Below, piece by piece: positions 1-8,691 of a DNA stretch of 64,000 nucleotides. Both the position numbers and the translations under genes were made by a program. Origin of the DNA: Arthrobacter sp. Soil763 (GTDB taxonomy: Bacteria; Actinomycetota; Actinomycetes; Actinomycetales; Micrococcaceae). Each line of letters starts with the position of its first letter. Position 1 is the stretch's first letter. Where the stretch lies: positions 361,994 through 425,993 of the forward strand of contig NZ_LMSH01000003.1 in NCBI RefSeq assembly GCF_001428365.1, written 5' to 3'. The notes beneath the pieces were generated by a model. The model made no database searches, was not told the origin of the DNA, and saw only the letters and a program-made list of their open reading frames with translations.

Positions 1-128
1 GCACCGTGCGCGGCCGCGCCGCCGCTGGAGACTGCATCCGCGCTGGTCATGGCTTCATGCTAGCGCCCGGCGGCGACCGAATCCGCGCGCATTTTGGATT
101 GCGCGCCCGGAACCGGAAAACTAGTGGC

Positions 129-1202
129 ATGCGCGTATACCCCACCTTCTTCCGGCTCGCCTTCTCCTGGATGGACGCCGAGCGCGCCCACAAGATCGGG
201 TTCCAGGCCATCCGGCTGGCCAACCGCTGCGGCGCCGGCCGGGTGCTGCAGCGCTTCACCGCGCCGGCGGCCTCGCTGCGGACCGAGGCGTTCGGCCTGA
301 CGTTCCCCTCGCCGTTCGGCCTCGCCGCCGGGTTCGACAAGGAAGGCCACGGTATCGAGGCGCTGACCGAGCTGGGCTTCGGCCACGTCGAGGTGGGAAC
401 CATCACCGGCCAGGCCCAGCCGGGCAACCCGGCCCCGCGGCTGTTCCGGCTGATCGAGGACCGCGCGGTCATCAACCGGATGGGCTTCAACAACGACGGC
501 GCCGCCGCCGTCGCACCCCGGCTCCGCGCCGCCCGCGCTGCGCTGCAGCGCCGCTACCCCGGAGTCCGGCCGGTGATCGGGGTGAACATTGGCAAGAGCA
601 AGGTCGTGGAACTCGACGACGCGGTGGCGGACTACCTCATCAGCGCCCGCAGCCTGGCTCCGGCCGCCGACTACCTGGTGGTCAACGTCAGCTCCCCGAA
701 CACCCCTGGCCTGCGCCTCCTGCAGGACGTCGGCACGCTCCGGCCCCTGCTGGAGGCCGTCGGCAAGGAAGCGGACGCCGCCGCCGGCCGGCACGTGCCG
801 CTGCTGGTCAAGATCGCCCCGGACCTCAGCGACGAGGACATCGACGACGTCGCGCGGCTGGCGCTGGAGATGAAGCTGGACGGCATCATCGCGACCAACA
901 CCACGATCACCCGCGATGGGCTGGTCTCTGCGCCCGGGCAGGTCGCAGCCTGCGGCGCCGGCGGGCTCTCCGGAGCGCCGCTGAAGCAGCGCTCCCTCGA
1001 GGTGCTGTCCCGGCTCAAGGTCGCCACCGCCGGCGCGATTACGCTGGTGTCCGTGGGCGGCGTCGAAACCGCGCAGGACGTCCAGCAGCGCCTCGACGCC
1101 GGCGCCACCCTGGTGCAGGGCTACACGGCGTTCCTCTATGAGGGTCCGTTCTGGGCGGCGCGGATCAACCGGCTGCTCGCGAAGCACCCGTCCCGGCGCT
1201 GA
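129..1202 (+). CDS. pyrD: Quinone-dependent dihydroorotate dehydrogenase (class 2)
   Basis: Oxidises dihydroorotate to orotate in pyrimidine synthesis, passing electrons through FMN to membrane quinone. At 357 aa it has the family's usual length. Visible motifs are [11 protein letters not shown] (about residue 60, FMN pocket), [19 protein letters not shown] with the catalytic Ser of class 2 enzymes (class 1 has Cys), [13 protein letters not shown] and SVGGV near the C-terminus for FMN phosphate binding. The frame is open back to base 6, but the family begins at [10 protein letters not shown], so ATG 129 is chosen; no clear Shine-Dalgarno precedes it. It is followed at once by a strong terminator and converges on the DUF3043 gene, so it is probably transcribed alone. 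Confidence 0.95.
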   Translation: MRVYPTFFRLAFSWMDAERAHKIGFQAIRLANRCGAGRVLQRFTAPAASLRTEAFGLTFPSPFGLAAGFDKEGHGIEALTELGFGHVEVGTITGQAQPGNPAPRLFRLIEDRAVINRMGFNNDGAAAVAPRLRAARAALQRRYPGVRPVIGVNIGKSKVVELDDAVADYLISARSLAPAADYLVVNVSSPNTPGLRLLQDVGTLRPLLEAVGKEADAAAGRHVPLLVKIAPDLSDEDIDDVARLALEMKLDGIIATNTTITRDGLVSAPGQVAACGAGGLSGAPLKQRSLEVLSRLKVATAGAITLVSVGGVETAQDVQQRLDAGATLVQGYTAFLYEGPFWAARINRLLAKHPSRR

Positions 1203-1223
1203 TACAACTCCGGCCCAGACAGC

Positions 1224-1255
1224 AAAACCCCCGGCAGTGGACTGCCGGGGGTTTT
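1224..1255. terminator. Bidirectional hairpin terminator between pyrD and the DUF3043 gene
   Basis: A 15-bp perfect stem (AAAACCCCCGGCAGT paired with ACTGCCGGGGGTTTT) with a 2-nt loop GG sits 22 bp after pyrD. The A-run on one side and T-run on the other let it work for both converging genes. Confidence 0.9.
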
Positions 1256-1269
1256 TCGTTGCGGGTGAA

Positions 1270-1869
1270 TCAGGCCGGGAATTCGCCCCGGCGGACCTGG
1301 GGCTTGGGCAGGCGGAGCCGGCGGAACTGCAGCGAACGCATCGAGCCGTACCAGACCGTGCCGCGCTCGACCTCGCCGAACTTCTCGGCCAGGCGCTTCT
1401 TGAGCTTGCGGGAGAGGATGAAGACGTCGACGAAGACGGCCAGGAACATGACCCAGAAACCGCCGAGGACATAGATCATCTGCTCGCTGCTGGCCGGAAC
1501 CAACAGCGAAATGATCACGAAGACCAGGGCGCCGAACATCAGGTACTCGCCGAGGCTGAAGCGTGCGTCGACATAGTCGCGGGCGAAGCGCTTCTGCGGG
1601 CCCTTGTCCCGCAGCGGCAGGAATTTCTCGTCGCCGGAATCCATCGCCTGGCGCATCTTCAGCCGCTGGGCGGCGACCGCTTCGCGCTCGGCAGCCTTGG
1701 AGGCCTTGCGGTCTTCCGGCACCAGGGGCCGCTTCCGGGCCGCAACCTGGGCGCTGCGCTTCGGCGTGGGTGCGCCCTTGCCGCCCACGGGGCCGCGGGC
1801 CGCTGCGGCGGCCGCCTGCTGGTCAACTACGTCCTGCGCCGAGGGCGCTTCCTTTTTACGTCCAAACAC
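1270..1869 (-). CDS. DUF3043 membrane protein
   Basis: Conserved actinobacterial protein of unknown function, 199 aa. The first 65 residues are charged and Ala/Lys/Arg-rich (cytoplasmic), followed by a conserved block KFLPLRDKGPQKRFARDYVD typical of DUF3043. Two hydrophobic segments follow (about residues 108-124 and 131-152), then a basic tail. The start is GTG at 1869: a TAATGT hexamer lies 6 nt upstream and there is no Shine-Dalgarno, so the mRNA may be leaderless. It is divergent from the dipeptidase gene. Family membership is clear; its biochemical role is not known to me. Confidence 0.88.
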   Translation of the reverse strand: MFGRKKEAPSAQDVVDQQAAAAAARGPVGGKGAPTPKRSAQVAARKRPLVPEDRKASKAAEREAVAAQRLKMRQAMDSGDEKFLPLRDKGPQKRFARDYVDARFSLGEYLMFGALVFVIISLLVPASSEQMIYVLGGFWVMFLAVFVDVFILSRKLKKRLAEKFGEVERGTVWYGSMRSLQFRRLRLPKPQVRRGEFPA

Positions 1870-1931
1870 CCCTATACATTACCCTGCGGTGCCCGGTCTG
1901 CCGTGACGGATGACACGGTAGGGTTTTTGCC
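1870..1931. promoter_or_regulatory. Divergent promoter region, DUF3043 gene / dipeptidase gene
   Basis: The 62-bp gap holds a minus-strand -10 TAATGT (1881-1876) 6 nt before GTG 1869 and a plus-strand -10 TAGGGT (1919-1924) 7 nt before ATG 1932. Neither start has a Shine-Dalgarno, which suggests leaderless transcripts both ways. No convincing -35 is visible. Confidence 0.5.
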
Positions 1932-3365
1932 ATGACTTCATCATCCGCGGGGATCCCGCAGTCCGCAGCCGCCGGCTCCATCGACGCCGCCGCCCTCCGC
2001 CAGGCCGTCAGCGACTCCTTCGACGCCACCGTCGCCCAGCTGAAGGACCTGGTCGCCATCCCGGGCATCGCCTGGCCCAGCTTCGATCCGGCGCCGCTGA
2101 ATGCCAGCGCCGAGGCCGTCGCGGACCTGGTCCGCGCCAGCGGCTTCGAGGACGTCCGCGTCCTGCGCTGCGACAAGGCCGACGGCACCCCGGGCGGACC
2201 CGCCGTCGTCGCACGCCGGCCCGCCGCCGAGGGCAAGCCGACCATCCTGCTTTACGCCCACCATGACGTCCAGCCCGCCGGCGACACCGCGCTCTGGGAC
2301 ACCGACCCCTTCACCGCCGTCGAACGCGACGGACGGCTCTACGGCCGCGGCGCCGCCGACGACAAGGCTGGCATCCTCGCCCACGTCGCCGCCTACTCCG
2401 CCGTGACCCGTGTACTGGGGGAGGACCTGGGCCTTGGCGTGACCTTCTTCTTTGAAGGCGAAGAGGAGGCAGGCTCGCCGACGTTCCGCGCGTTCCTCGA
2501 GGAGCACCGGGAGCTGCTGCGCGCCGACGTGATCGTCGTGGCCGATTCCTCCAACTGGAAGGTGGGCATCCCGGCGCTCACCACCAGCCTGCGCGGCCTG
2601 GTCGACGGCACGATCGAGGTCAAGGTCCTCGACCACGCCGTGCACTCGGGCATGTTCGGCGGCCCCGTCCTGGACGCACCCACCCTGCTGGCCCGGCTGA
2701 TCGCCACCCTGCACGACGATGAGGGCAGCGTCGCGATCGAGGGCCTCATCGGCCGCGACGACGCCGAGGTCGACCTCACCGAGGAGGAGTACCGCAACGA
2801 TGCCTCGGTCCTCGACGGGGTCAAGCTCGCCGGCACCGGCACCATCGCATCGCGGATGTGGACCAAGCCGGCACTGTCCATCATCGGCTTCGACGCGCCC
2901 TCCGTCGACGTGGCCTCCAACACCCTGCTGCCGCGCGCCCGCGCGAAGTTCAGCCTGCGCCTGGCGCCCGGCCAGGACCCGGCCGAGGCCATGGACGCCG
3001 TGCGCCGGCATGTCGAGTCGCACGCCCCGTTCGGCGCCCAGGTGGTCTTCACCCCGGGGGAGAGCGGCAACGCTTTCGCCACCGACACCAGCTCCGCCGC
3101 GGCCGGACTGGCCATGTGGGCGCTCGGCGAAGCCTGGGGCGTCCCCGCCGTCGAAACCGGCATCGGCGGATCGATCCCGTTCATCGCGGACCTGACCGAG
3201 CTGTACCCGGACGTGCAGATCCTGGTCACCGGCGTGGAGGATCCGGACTCGCGGGCGCACAGCGCCAACGAGTCACTCCACCTGGCGGATTTCCGGAACG
3301 TGATCGTGGCGGAGGCGCTGCTGCTGGCCCGGCTGAACGCCGACGGCCTGACACCGCCGGCCTAG
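1932..3365 (+). CDS. M20-family metallo-dipeptidase
   Basis: Cytoplasmic zinc dipeptidase of the M20 family (carnosinase/PepV-like group), 477 aa. Metal-ligand motifs are visible: YAHHDVQPAG (His, about 110), GRGAADDKAG (bridging Asp, about 142) and EGEEEAGSP (catalytic and ligand Glu, about 177). The dimerisation domain lies roughly at 215-380, and a C-terminal HSANES motif supplies the last His ligand. The start ATG 1932 fits a leaderless transcript from TAGGGT. It probably degrades dipeptides to amino acids; exact specificity cannot be read from sequence. It appears monocistronic, with 169 bp to the next gene. Confidence 0.92.
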   Translation: MTSSSAGIPQSAAAGSIDAAALRQAVSDSFDATVAQLKDLVAIPGIAWPSFDPAPLNASAEAVADLVRASGFEDVRVLRCDKADGTPGGPAVVARRPAAEGKPTILLYAHHDVQPAGDTALWDTDPFTAVERDGRLYGRGAADDKAGILAHVAAYSAVTRVLGEDLGLGVTFFFEGEEEAGSPTFRAFLEEHRELLRADVIVVADSSNWKVGIPALTTSLRGLVDGTIEVKVLDHAVHSGMFGGPVLDAPTLLARLIATLHDDEGSVAIEGLIGRDDAEVDLTEEEYRNDASVLDGVKLAGTGTIASRMWTKPALSIIGFDAPSVDVASNTLLPRARAKFSLRLAPGQDPAEAMDAVRRHVESHAPFGAQVVFTPGESGNAFATDTSSAAAGLAMWALGEAWGVPAVETGIGGSIPFIADLTELYPDVQILVTGVEDPDSRAHSANESLHLADFRNVIVAEALLLARLNADGLTPPA

Positions 3366-3425
3366 GCGCCCCGGAGCGGCGCCCACAGGGAACATCCAGC
3401 CCGCTTCCACGGTTACGGCAGGAGT

Positions 3426-3463
3426 TAGAGCTACAGGGCCGATCGACGTAGCATGTAGCTATA
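3426..3463. promoter_or_regulatory. Inverted repeat upstream of the Fe-S carrier gene
   Basis: TAGAGCTACA (3426-3435) and TGTAGCTATA (3454-3463) form an inverted repeat with 18 bp between the arms and one mismatch. It lies 72 bp before the erpA-like start, in a locally AT-richer stretch with several possible -10 hexamers (TAGCAT, TACCGT). It could be an operator for an iron or Fe-S regulator, or an RNA hairpin; no regulator is identified. Confidence 0.4.
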
Positions 3464-3534
3464 GCCCATACCGTGTAAGTAGGGGCGGGCGCCGCGCAGG
3501 CGGGGCCGCCACGACCGTCGTTAGAAGGTAGGCC

Positions 3535-3924
3535 ATGAGCACTACAACCAATGAAAACAGCGCCGACACCACCGTCCAGGCCGACCCGGAGCTGCCCAGC
3601 CACGAGGTCCAGCTGACCGACGTGGCCGCCGGCAAGGTCCGCAGCCTGCTGGAACAGGAAGGCCGCACCGATCTGCGCCTCCGCGTCGCCGTGCAGCCGG
3701 GCGGGTGCTCCGGGCTGATCTACCAGCTCTACTTCGACGAGCGCCTGCTTGAGGGCGACGCCGTGCGCGACTACGACGGCGTCGAGGTCGTCGTGGACAA
3801 GATGAGCGTCCCCTACCTCAGCGGCGCCAGCATCGACTTCGAGGACACCATCTCGAAGCAGGGCTTCACCATCGACAACCCGAATGCGGGCGGATCCTGC
3901 GCCTGCGGGGACTCCTTCCACTAA
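3535..3924 (+). CDS. erpA: A-type iron-sulfur cluster insertion protein (HesB/IscA/ErpA family)
   Basis: Carrier that accepts Fe-S clusters from the SUF scaffold and passes them to apo-proteins. The length is 129 aa with a roughly 20-residue acidic N-terminal extension. The three conserved cysteines are present: one in GGCSGLIYQ (about residue 60) and two in the C-terminal SCACGDSF. The start ATG has GAAGG 7 nt upstream. It lies immediately before the respiratory operons, whose Rieske protein (QcrA) needs a 2Fe-2S centre; a specific link is inference. The gene ends in a strong hairpin. Confidence 0.92.
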   Translation: MSTTTNENSADTTVQADPELPSHEVQLTDVAAGKVRSLLEQEGRTDLRLRVAVQPGGCSGLIYQLYFDERLLEGDAVRDYDGVEVVVDKMSVPYLSGASIDFEDTISKQGFTIDNPNAGGSCACGDSFH

Positions 3925-3927
3925 GGG

Positions 3928-3956
3928 CTAAGGCCGGGCTTTCCGCCCGGCCTTAG
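3928..3956 (+). terminator. Hairpin terminator after the Fe-S carrier gene
   Basis: The stem CTAAGGCCGGGC pairs with GCCCGGCCTTAG across the loop TTTCC, 4 nt after the stop codon. It has no long T-tract, as is common in actinobacteria. Confidence 0.8.
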
Positions 3957-4129
3957 TTCCGTCCGGGGGGCGTTCGCCGGAGGGGTTAAAAACTCCGCCA
4001 GGGCACGGCGCGGACATGTGGGCGAAAACTCGCGGGGAGCGGTAAGCTCTACACCGAGTAGTAAAACTTTTAGTGTGCCCGGAACGCTTTCGGCGGCCGG
4101 GCGGCAGCAACAAGTAGGAAGGGCCGTCT

Positions 4130-5002
4130 GTGAGTTCGCAGAACCGAACCGGCAGCCGACGCAAACAGATCACTACGATCACTGGCTTGGCACTAGCCGG
4201 CGCGTTGGCTTTGACTGGATGTTCACCAGAGGTACAGAAAGGGTGGCTGCCGACCGAGCGCGGGACCACCAACCACACTGACCGCATCATGGACCTCTGG
4301 GTCAACTCATGGATTGCCGCGCTGGTCGTGGGCATCATTACCTGGGGCCTGATGATCTGGTGCATCGTCGCATACCGGCGGCGCAAGGGCACCGTCGGTT
4401 TCCCCCGCCAGAACAGTTTCAACCTCCCGCTCGAGGTCTTCTACCTGACGATCCCGCTCTTCATGGTCCTGGTGTTCTTCTACTTCACCGACCGTGACCA
4501 GCAGGCCATCGACAACCGGGACGCTCCGGCCGACGTCGTCGTCGACGTCCGCGGCAAGCAGTGGGCCTGGGACTTCAACTACAAGAAGGGCGACGTCGTC
4601 ACCGACGACGTCCACGAGGCCGGCGTCCAGGCGCACCTCACCGGCACCGAGGTGGACAAGGAAAAGCTGCCCACCCTGTACCTGCCGGTTAATAAGTCCG
4701 TCGATCTGGAGCTGAACGCCCGCGACGTCATCCACTCGTTCTGGGTGCCGGCGTTCCTGCAGAAGCGCGACATGATCCCGGGCAAGACCAACTACATCCG
4801 GTTCACTCCCACTAAAGAGGGAACCTACGACGGCAAGTGCGCCGAACTCTGTGGCGAGTACCACTCCGAAATGCTGTTCCGCGTGAAGGTTGTCTCCGAG
4901 ACGGAGTTCAAGTCCCACATGGACCAGCTCCGCCAGGACGGCAACACCGGACTGCTCGGCGAAGAGTACGACCGCCTCCCGGCCAAGACCGAGAACAAGT
5001 AA
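4130..5002 (+). CDS. ctaC: Cytochrome c oxidase subunit II (aa3-type)
   Basis: Carries the CuA site that receives electrons from the cytochrome cc subunit and passes them to subunit I. 290 aa, GTG start with GTAGGAAGGG just upstream. An N-terminal lipoprotein signal ends in LTGC (Cys31), as in other actinobacterial CtaC. Two membrane helices lie at about 58-80 and 98-118. The cupredoxin domain ends in the complete CuA motif C237-x3-C241-x3-H245-x2-M248. First gene of ctaC-ctaD-ctaF, 12 bp before ctaD. A promoter must lie in 3957-4129 (for example around TAGTAA/TTAGTGT), but I cannot assign it firmly. Confidence 0.96.
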   Translation: MSSQNRTGSRRKQITTITGLALAGALALTGCSPEVQKGWLPTERGTTNHTDRIMDLWVNSWIAALVVGIITWGLMIWCIVAYRRRKGTVGFPRQNSFNLPLEVFYLTIPLFMVLVFFYFTDRDQQAIDNRDAPADVVVDVRGKQWAWDFNYKKGDVVTDDVHEAGVQAHLTGTEVDKEKLPTLYLPVNKSVDLELNARDVIHSFWVPAFLQKRDMIPGKTNYIRFTPTKEGTYDGKCAELCGEYHSEMLFRVKVVSETEFKSHMDQLRQDGNTGLLGEEYDRLPAKTENK

Positions 5003-5014
5003 GGGGAGCGCGAA

Positions 5015-6739
5015 GTGGCAACGACCTACTCTCAGCCCTCCGGGACCCTTGAGGCTCCCGTAGTACCCAAATCCAAGGGGCGCATCGTCGTCAACTGGAT
5101 CACCTCCACCGACCACAAGACCATCGGGTACATGTACCTGATCGCGTCCTTCGTGTTCTTCTGCTTCGGCGGCGTCATGGCGCTGCTGATCCGCGCCGAA
5201 CTGTTCGAACCGGGCATGCAGATCCTGCAGACCAAGGAACAGTACAACCAGCTCTTCACCATGCACGGCACCGTCATGCTGCTGATGTTCGCGACGCCGC
5301 TGTTCGCCGGCTTCGCCAACGTCATCATGCCGCTGCAGATCGGCGCTCCCGACGTCGCGTTCCCGCGGCTGAACGCCCTGGCCTTCTGGTTCTTCCTGTT
5401 CGGCTCCACGATCGCCGTCTCCGGCTTCATCACCCCGCAGGGTGCCGCCTCCTTCGGCTGGTTCGCCTACGCGCCGCTGTCCAACACCACCTTCAGCCCC
5501 GGCGTCGGCGGTGACCTCTGGGTCTTCGGCCTGGCGCTCTCCGGCTTCGGCACCATCCTCGGCGCCGTCAACTTCATCACCACCATCATCTGCATGCGCG
5601 CCCCGGGCATGACCATGTGGCGCATGCCGATCTTCACCTGGAACGTCCTGGTCACCGCGATCCTCGTGCTGATGGCGTTCCCGCCGCTCGCCGCCGCCCT
5701 GTTCGCCCTCGGCGCGGACCGCCGTTTCGGTGCCCACATCTTCGACCCCGAAAATGGCGGCGCCGTCCTCTGGCAGCACCTCTTCTGGTTCTTCGGCCAC
5801 CCCGAGGTCTACATCATCGCGTTGCCGTTCTTCGGCATCGTGTCCGAGATCTTCCCGGTCTTCAGCCGCAAGCCGATCTTCGGCTACAAGGGCCTCGTCT
5901 ACGCGACGATCTCCATCGCCGCCCTCTCGGTAACCGTGTGGGCCCACCACATGTACGTCACCGGTTCGGTCCTGCTGCCGTTCTTCTCCTTCATGACGAT
6001 GCTGATCGCGGTTCCCACCGGCGTGAAGTTCTTCAACTGGATCGGCACCATGTGGCGGGGCTCGATCACCTTCGAAACCCCCATGCTCTGGAGCATCGGC
6101 TTCCTGGCCACCTTCCTCTTCGGCGGCCTGACCGGCATCATCCTGGCGTCTCCGCCGCTGGACTTCCACGTCTCCGACTCCTACTTCGTGGTCGCCCACT
6201 TCCACTACGTGGTCTTCGGCACCGTGGTGTTCGCGATGTTCGCCGGCTTCTACTTCTGGTGGCCGAAATGGACCGGCAAGATGCTCAACGAGCGTCTCGG
6301 CAAGATCCACTTCTGGATGCTCTTCCTGGGCTTCCACGGCACCTTCCTCATCCAGCACTGGCTCGGCGTCGAGGGCATGCCCCGCCGCTACGCGGACTAC
6401 ATGCCGCAGGACAACTTCACCTGGATGAACCAGTTCTCCACCTACGCGTCCTTCCTGCTCGGCGCCTCGCTGATCCCGTTCTTCTGGAACGTCTACATCA
6501 CCTGGCGGAGCAACGAGAAGGTCCTGGTGGACGACCCCTGGGGCTTCGGTGCTTCGCTCGAGTGGGCGACGTCCTGCCCGCCGCCGCGGCACAACTTCAC
6601 CTCGCTGCCGCGGATCCGTTCGGAGCGTCCTGCCCTGGATCTGCACCACCCCGAACTCTCCCAGTCATACACCGTCGAGTCGCCTGCCCCGGCAGCCGCG
6701 ACGCTCGGCAACGCCGACCAGAAGGACCAGGCCCAGTGA
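5015..6739 (+). CDS. ctaD: Cytochrome c oxidase subunit I (aa3-type, catalytic)
   Basis: Haem-copper oxygen reductase core that reduces O2 to water and pumps protons. 574 aa, GTG start with AGGGGAGCG upstream, and twelve predicted membrane helices. Visible signatures are TMHGTVM (haem a ligand), H262-P-E264-V-Y266 (CuB ligand, K-channel Glu and cross-linked Tyr), WAHHMYVTG (CuB His pair) and H395-F-H397 (haem a3 and haem a ligands). The C-terminus carries a soluble tail of about 70 residues. Its stop overlaps the start of ctaF, so the two are translationally coupled. Confidence 0.97.
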   Translation: MATTYSQPSGTLEAPVVPKSKGRIVVNWITSTDHKTIGYMYLIASFVFFCFGGVMALLIRAELFEPGMQILQTKEQYNQLFTMHGTVMLLMFATPLFAGFANVIMPLQIGAPDVAFPRLNALAFWFFLFGSTIAVSGFITPQGAASFGWFAYAPLSNTTFSPGVGGDLWVFGLALSGFGTILGAVNFITTIICMRAPGMTMWRMPIFTWNVLVTAILVLMAFPPLAAALFALGADRRFGAHIFDPENGGAVLWQHLFWFFGHPEVYIIALPFFGIVSEIFPVFSRKPIFGYKGLVYATISIAALSVTVWAHHMYVTGSVLLPFFSFMTMLIAVPTGVKFFNWIGTMWRGSITFETPMLWSIGFLATFLFGGLTGIILASPPLDFHVSDSYFVVAHFHYVVFGTVVFAMFAGFYFWWPKWTGKMLNERLGKIHFWMLFLGFHGTFLIQHWLGVEGMPRRYADYMPQDNFTWMNQFSTYASFLLGASLIPFFWNVYITWRSNEKVLVDDPWGFGASLEWATSCPPPRHNFTSLPRIRSERPALDLHHPELSQSYTVESPAPAAATLGNADQKDQAQ

Positions 6740-7137
6740 AAATCGAATCAAGGATTTTTGGACTCGGAGTCTTCTTCTTCGTTCCGGTGGCCATCGTCTA
6801 CGGCATCGTGACCGGTTGGAACGAGCCGGTGGGCTACCTCGCCCTCCTGCTGGTGGCCGGACTCGCGGGCATGATCGGCGCCTACCTGGGCTTCACCGCC
6901 CGACGCGTCGGCATGCGCCCGGAGGACCGGAGTGACGCTGAGATCCACGAAGGCGCCGGCGAGCAGGGGCACTTCAGCCCCTGGAGCTGGTGGCCGCTGG
7001 TCCTCGGCCTGGCCTCGGCCGGTGGGTTCCTCGGTCTGGCCGTTGGCTTCTGGGTCACCTACATCTCCGGTGGCCTGGCCCTGGTGGCTCTCGTAGGCTG
7101 GGTCTACGAATACAGCCGCGGTGACCACGCCCATTAG
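6736..7137 (+). CDS. ctaF: Cytochrome c oxidase subunit IV (actinobacterial CtaF)
   Basis: Small accessory subunit of the actinobacterial aa3 oxidase, 133 aa. GTG 6736 overlaps the ctaD stop by 4 bp (GTGA). It has helices at about 6-24 and 30-50, a cytoplasmic loop with the conserved SPWSWWPL block, then helices at about 90-108 and 112-126, ending in YSRGDHAH. The frame is open much further upstream, but that stretch is antisense-like read-through of ctaD. It supports assembly or stability of the oxidase within the bc1-aa3 supercomplex. Confidence 0.93.
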   Translation: MKIESRIFGLGVFFFVPVAIVYGIVTGWNEPVGYLALLLVAGLAGMIGAYLGFTARRVGMRPEDRSDAEIHEGAGEQGHFSPWSWWPLVLGLASAGGFLGLAVGFWVTYISGGLALVALVGWVYEYSRGDHAH

Positions 7138-7150
7138 ACAGCAAAACTAA

Positions 7151-7192
7151 AACGACGGCGGGCCCCACCTGATGGTGGGGCCCGCCGTCGTT
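7151..7192. terminator. Bidirectional terminator after ctaF / HPr gene
   Basis: A perfect 19-bp stem (AACGACGGCGGGCCCCACC with GGTGGGGCCCGCCGTCGTT) and a TGAT loop, with A- and T-rich flanks. It lies 13 bp after ctaF and can also stop the opposing HPr gene. Confidence 0.92.
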
Positions 7193-7264
7193 TTCGTGTG
7201 CGTCCTGCGCCGCGCACACGCTGCTGGTGCGGTGGTGCGGTGGTGCGTGCCGGACCCGGGCGCT

Positions 7265-7555
7265 TCAGCCTGCCTGCGAGTCCAGCAGGGCGCACAGCCC
7301 GTCCAGGGCCTGGTCCGCATCGCTGGGTCCCGACCCTGCCGGAACCAGGTCCGCCTGGATGGACAGTTCCACCTCGCAGCCGCAGTCAAAGTCTTCCGTC
7401 ATGACTTCCAGCAGGGAACGGGCGTCGACGGCTGGCCGGCCGGCCTTGCTGATCCGGACGGCGAAGCCGGTCCGGGTTACGGCACGGACAAAGGCCGCGG
7501 CGGGACGGGCGTGCAATCCGATCGGCGACCGGACGACCGCCTTGCGTGCTGGCAA
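7265..7555 (-). CDS. ptsH: HPr phosphocarrier protein of the sugar PTS
   Basis: Phosphocarrier between Enzyme I and sugar-specific EIIA proteins, 96 aa. The motif IGLHARPAA holds the phosphorylated His15. The regulatory-site region reads DARSLLEVM with Ser47 at the position of the Firmicutes Ser46, but no HPr kinase is seen here. The start is an uncommon TTG at 7555, supported by GAGGAG 6 nt upstream and by His15 falling at its canonical position. It is divergent from a DasR-like regulator with a dre-type operator between. No Enzyme I or EII gene lies in the window, so partners are encoded elsewhere. Confidence 0.92.
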   Translation of the reverse strand: MPARKAVVRSPIGLHARPAAAFVRAVTRTGFAVRISKAGRPAVDARSLLEVMTEDFDCGCEVELSIQADLVPAGSGPSDADQALDGLCALLDSQAG

Positions 7556-7697
7556 TGAAGACTCCTCAGTTGGCGCTGCCCCCGCGGCCCTCGCGCCGCG
7601 GCTGCGGCAGTGTCCCGGGCACGGCGGGGCGCCGGCCGGTGCGGCGGCTTTATTCAGCGTAGCCGGGGGAGCGGACCCGGGCTAATCCTGATCCGGC

Positions 7698-7713
7698 AGT
7701 GGTCTAGACCTGC
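7698..7713. promoter_or_regulatory. DasR-type operator (dre site)
   Basis: The sequence AGTGGTCTAGACCTGC contains the perfect palindrome GGTCTAGACC (7701-7710). It closely matches the Streptomyces dre element bound by the GntR/HutC regulator DasR (core TGGTCTAGACCA). It lies 28 bp before the DasR-like gene and 142 bp before the HPr gene, suggesting autoregulation and/or control of ptsH. Confidence 0.75.
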
Positions 7714-7741
7714 TTGCGGGTGACTTAAACTTGGTGCATGA

Positions 7742-8551
7742 ATGAATGCAGCGGGCACCGTCATGGGCTCTGACGCGGCCAGGGTGGCCGGAGCCATCGA
7801 CCGGGCCAGCGGCACTCCGATTTACGTCCAGCTCCGGGAGATCCTGCGCGCCCACATCGCCACTTCCTGCCCTCCGGGCTCGGCCCTGCCGTCCGAGCGG
7901 GAGCTCTCCGAACGCTTCGGGCTGGCCCGGATGACCGTTCGGCAGGCCATCGACGCGCTGGTGGGTGAAGAGGTCATCGAGCGGGTGGTCGGCCTGGGCA
8001 CCTTCGTGCGGAAGCCCAAGCTCGACCTGCAGGTCAAGCTCACTTCCTACAGCGAGGAGATGCAGCGGCGCGGCATGGTCCCCGCCGCCAAGGTCCTCAG
8101 CTTCGAACAGATCAACGCCAGCGCCTTCCTGGCCCGGGAGCTCCAGTTGGAGGAGGGCACCCCGCTGGTCCGGTTCCGCCGGCTCCTGCTCGCCGACAGC
8201 GAACCGATGAGCGTCGACGAGAACTTCATTCCCGCCCACCGGGTCCCGGGGCTGCTCGACGGCGAGCCCCCGACGTCGCTCTACAACGTCCTAAGCGAGT
8301 CCTATGGCCTGGTCATGGAGTGGGGGGAGGACATGATCGAGGCGACCGCTGCGTCGCCATCCACCGCGCGGCTGCTCAACGTGGAGGTCGGCTCACCGCT
8401 GCTGAAGATCCAGCGCCACGCGTTCGTGGCCCGGGCGATGGTGGACTACTCCGTGTCCTATTACCGTGCCGACCGGTACAAGCTCTGGGTGCCACTGCAG
8501 CGGCCCGGCGTCCGCCCGACGCGCAATTATGCCTCCGGGTACCGTCCCTAG
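7742..8551 (+). CDS. GntR/HutC-family regulator, DasR-like
   Basis: Transcription factor of 269 aa. It has an N-terminal winged helix (about residues 22-90, with the GntR signature SGTPIYVQLREILRAH, LPSERELSERFGLARMTVRQA and LGTFVRK) and a UTRA effector domain (about 105-250, ending in the usual DYSVSYYRADRYKLWVPL). DasR-type proteins sense amino-sugar phosphates and control PTS and chitin/GlcNAc genes. The adjacent HPr gene and intervening dre palindrome support that assignment here. The start is ATG 7742; ATG 7763 is an alternative. An out-of-frame ATG at 7738 sits exactly 6 nt after a TAAACT hexamer. Confidence 0.85.
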   Translation: MNAAGTVMGSDAARVAGAIDRASGTPIYVQLREILRAHIATSCPPGSALPSERELSERFGLARMTVRQAIDALVGEEVIERVVGLGTFVRKPKLDLQVKLTSYSEEMQRRGMVPAAKVLSFEQINASAFLARELQLEEGTPLVRFRRLLLADSEPMSVDENFIPAHRVPGLLDGEPPTSLYNVLSESYGLVMEWGEDMIEATAASPSTARLLNVEVGSPLLKIQRHAFVARAMVDYSVSYYRADRYKLWVPLQRPGVRPTRNYASGYRP

Positions 8552-8640
8552 CCGCAGCGGCCTCCGGACCGCCCTGCCGTGACGGTAGCCTCGGTGGTCC
8601 GGTGGAACCAGGCCACGGGCTTCAGACACGGCTCCGGGTA

Positions 8641-8678
8641 CGCAAAAGGCCCGGTCCTGGTGGACCGGGCCTTTTGCG
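8641..8678. terminator. Bidirectional terminator between the DasR-like gene and qcrB
   Basis: A 17-bp perfect stem (CGCAAAAGGCCCGGTCC with GGACCGGGCCTTTTGCG) with the loop TGGT. It serves both converging genes. Confidence 0.92.
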
Positions 8679-8691
8679 TTGCCGACCGCTC

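Noticed and set aside
4307..6649. 780-residue open frame on the minus strand across ctaC-ctaD
   Set aside because: It is antisense to two well-conserved oxidase genes, is full of His/Glu/Asp/Gly/Val low-complexity sequence and has no motif; a product of high GC.
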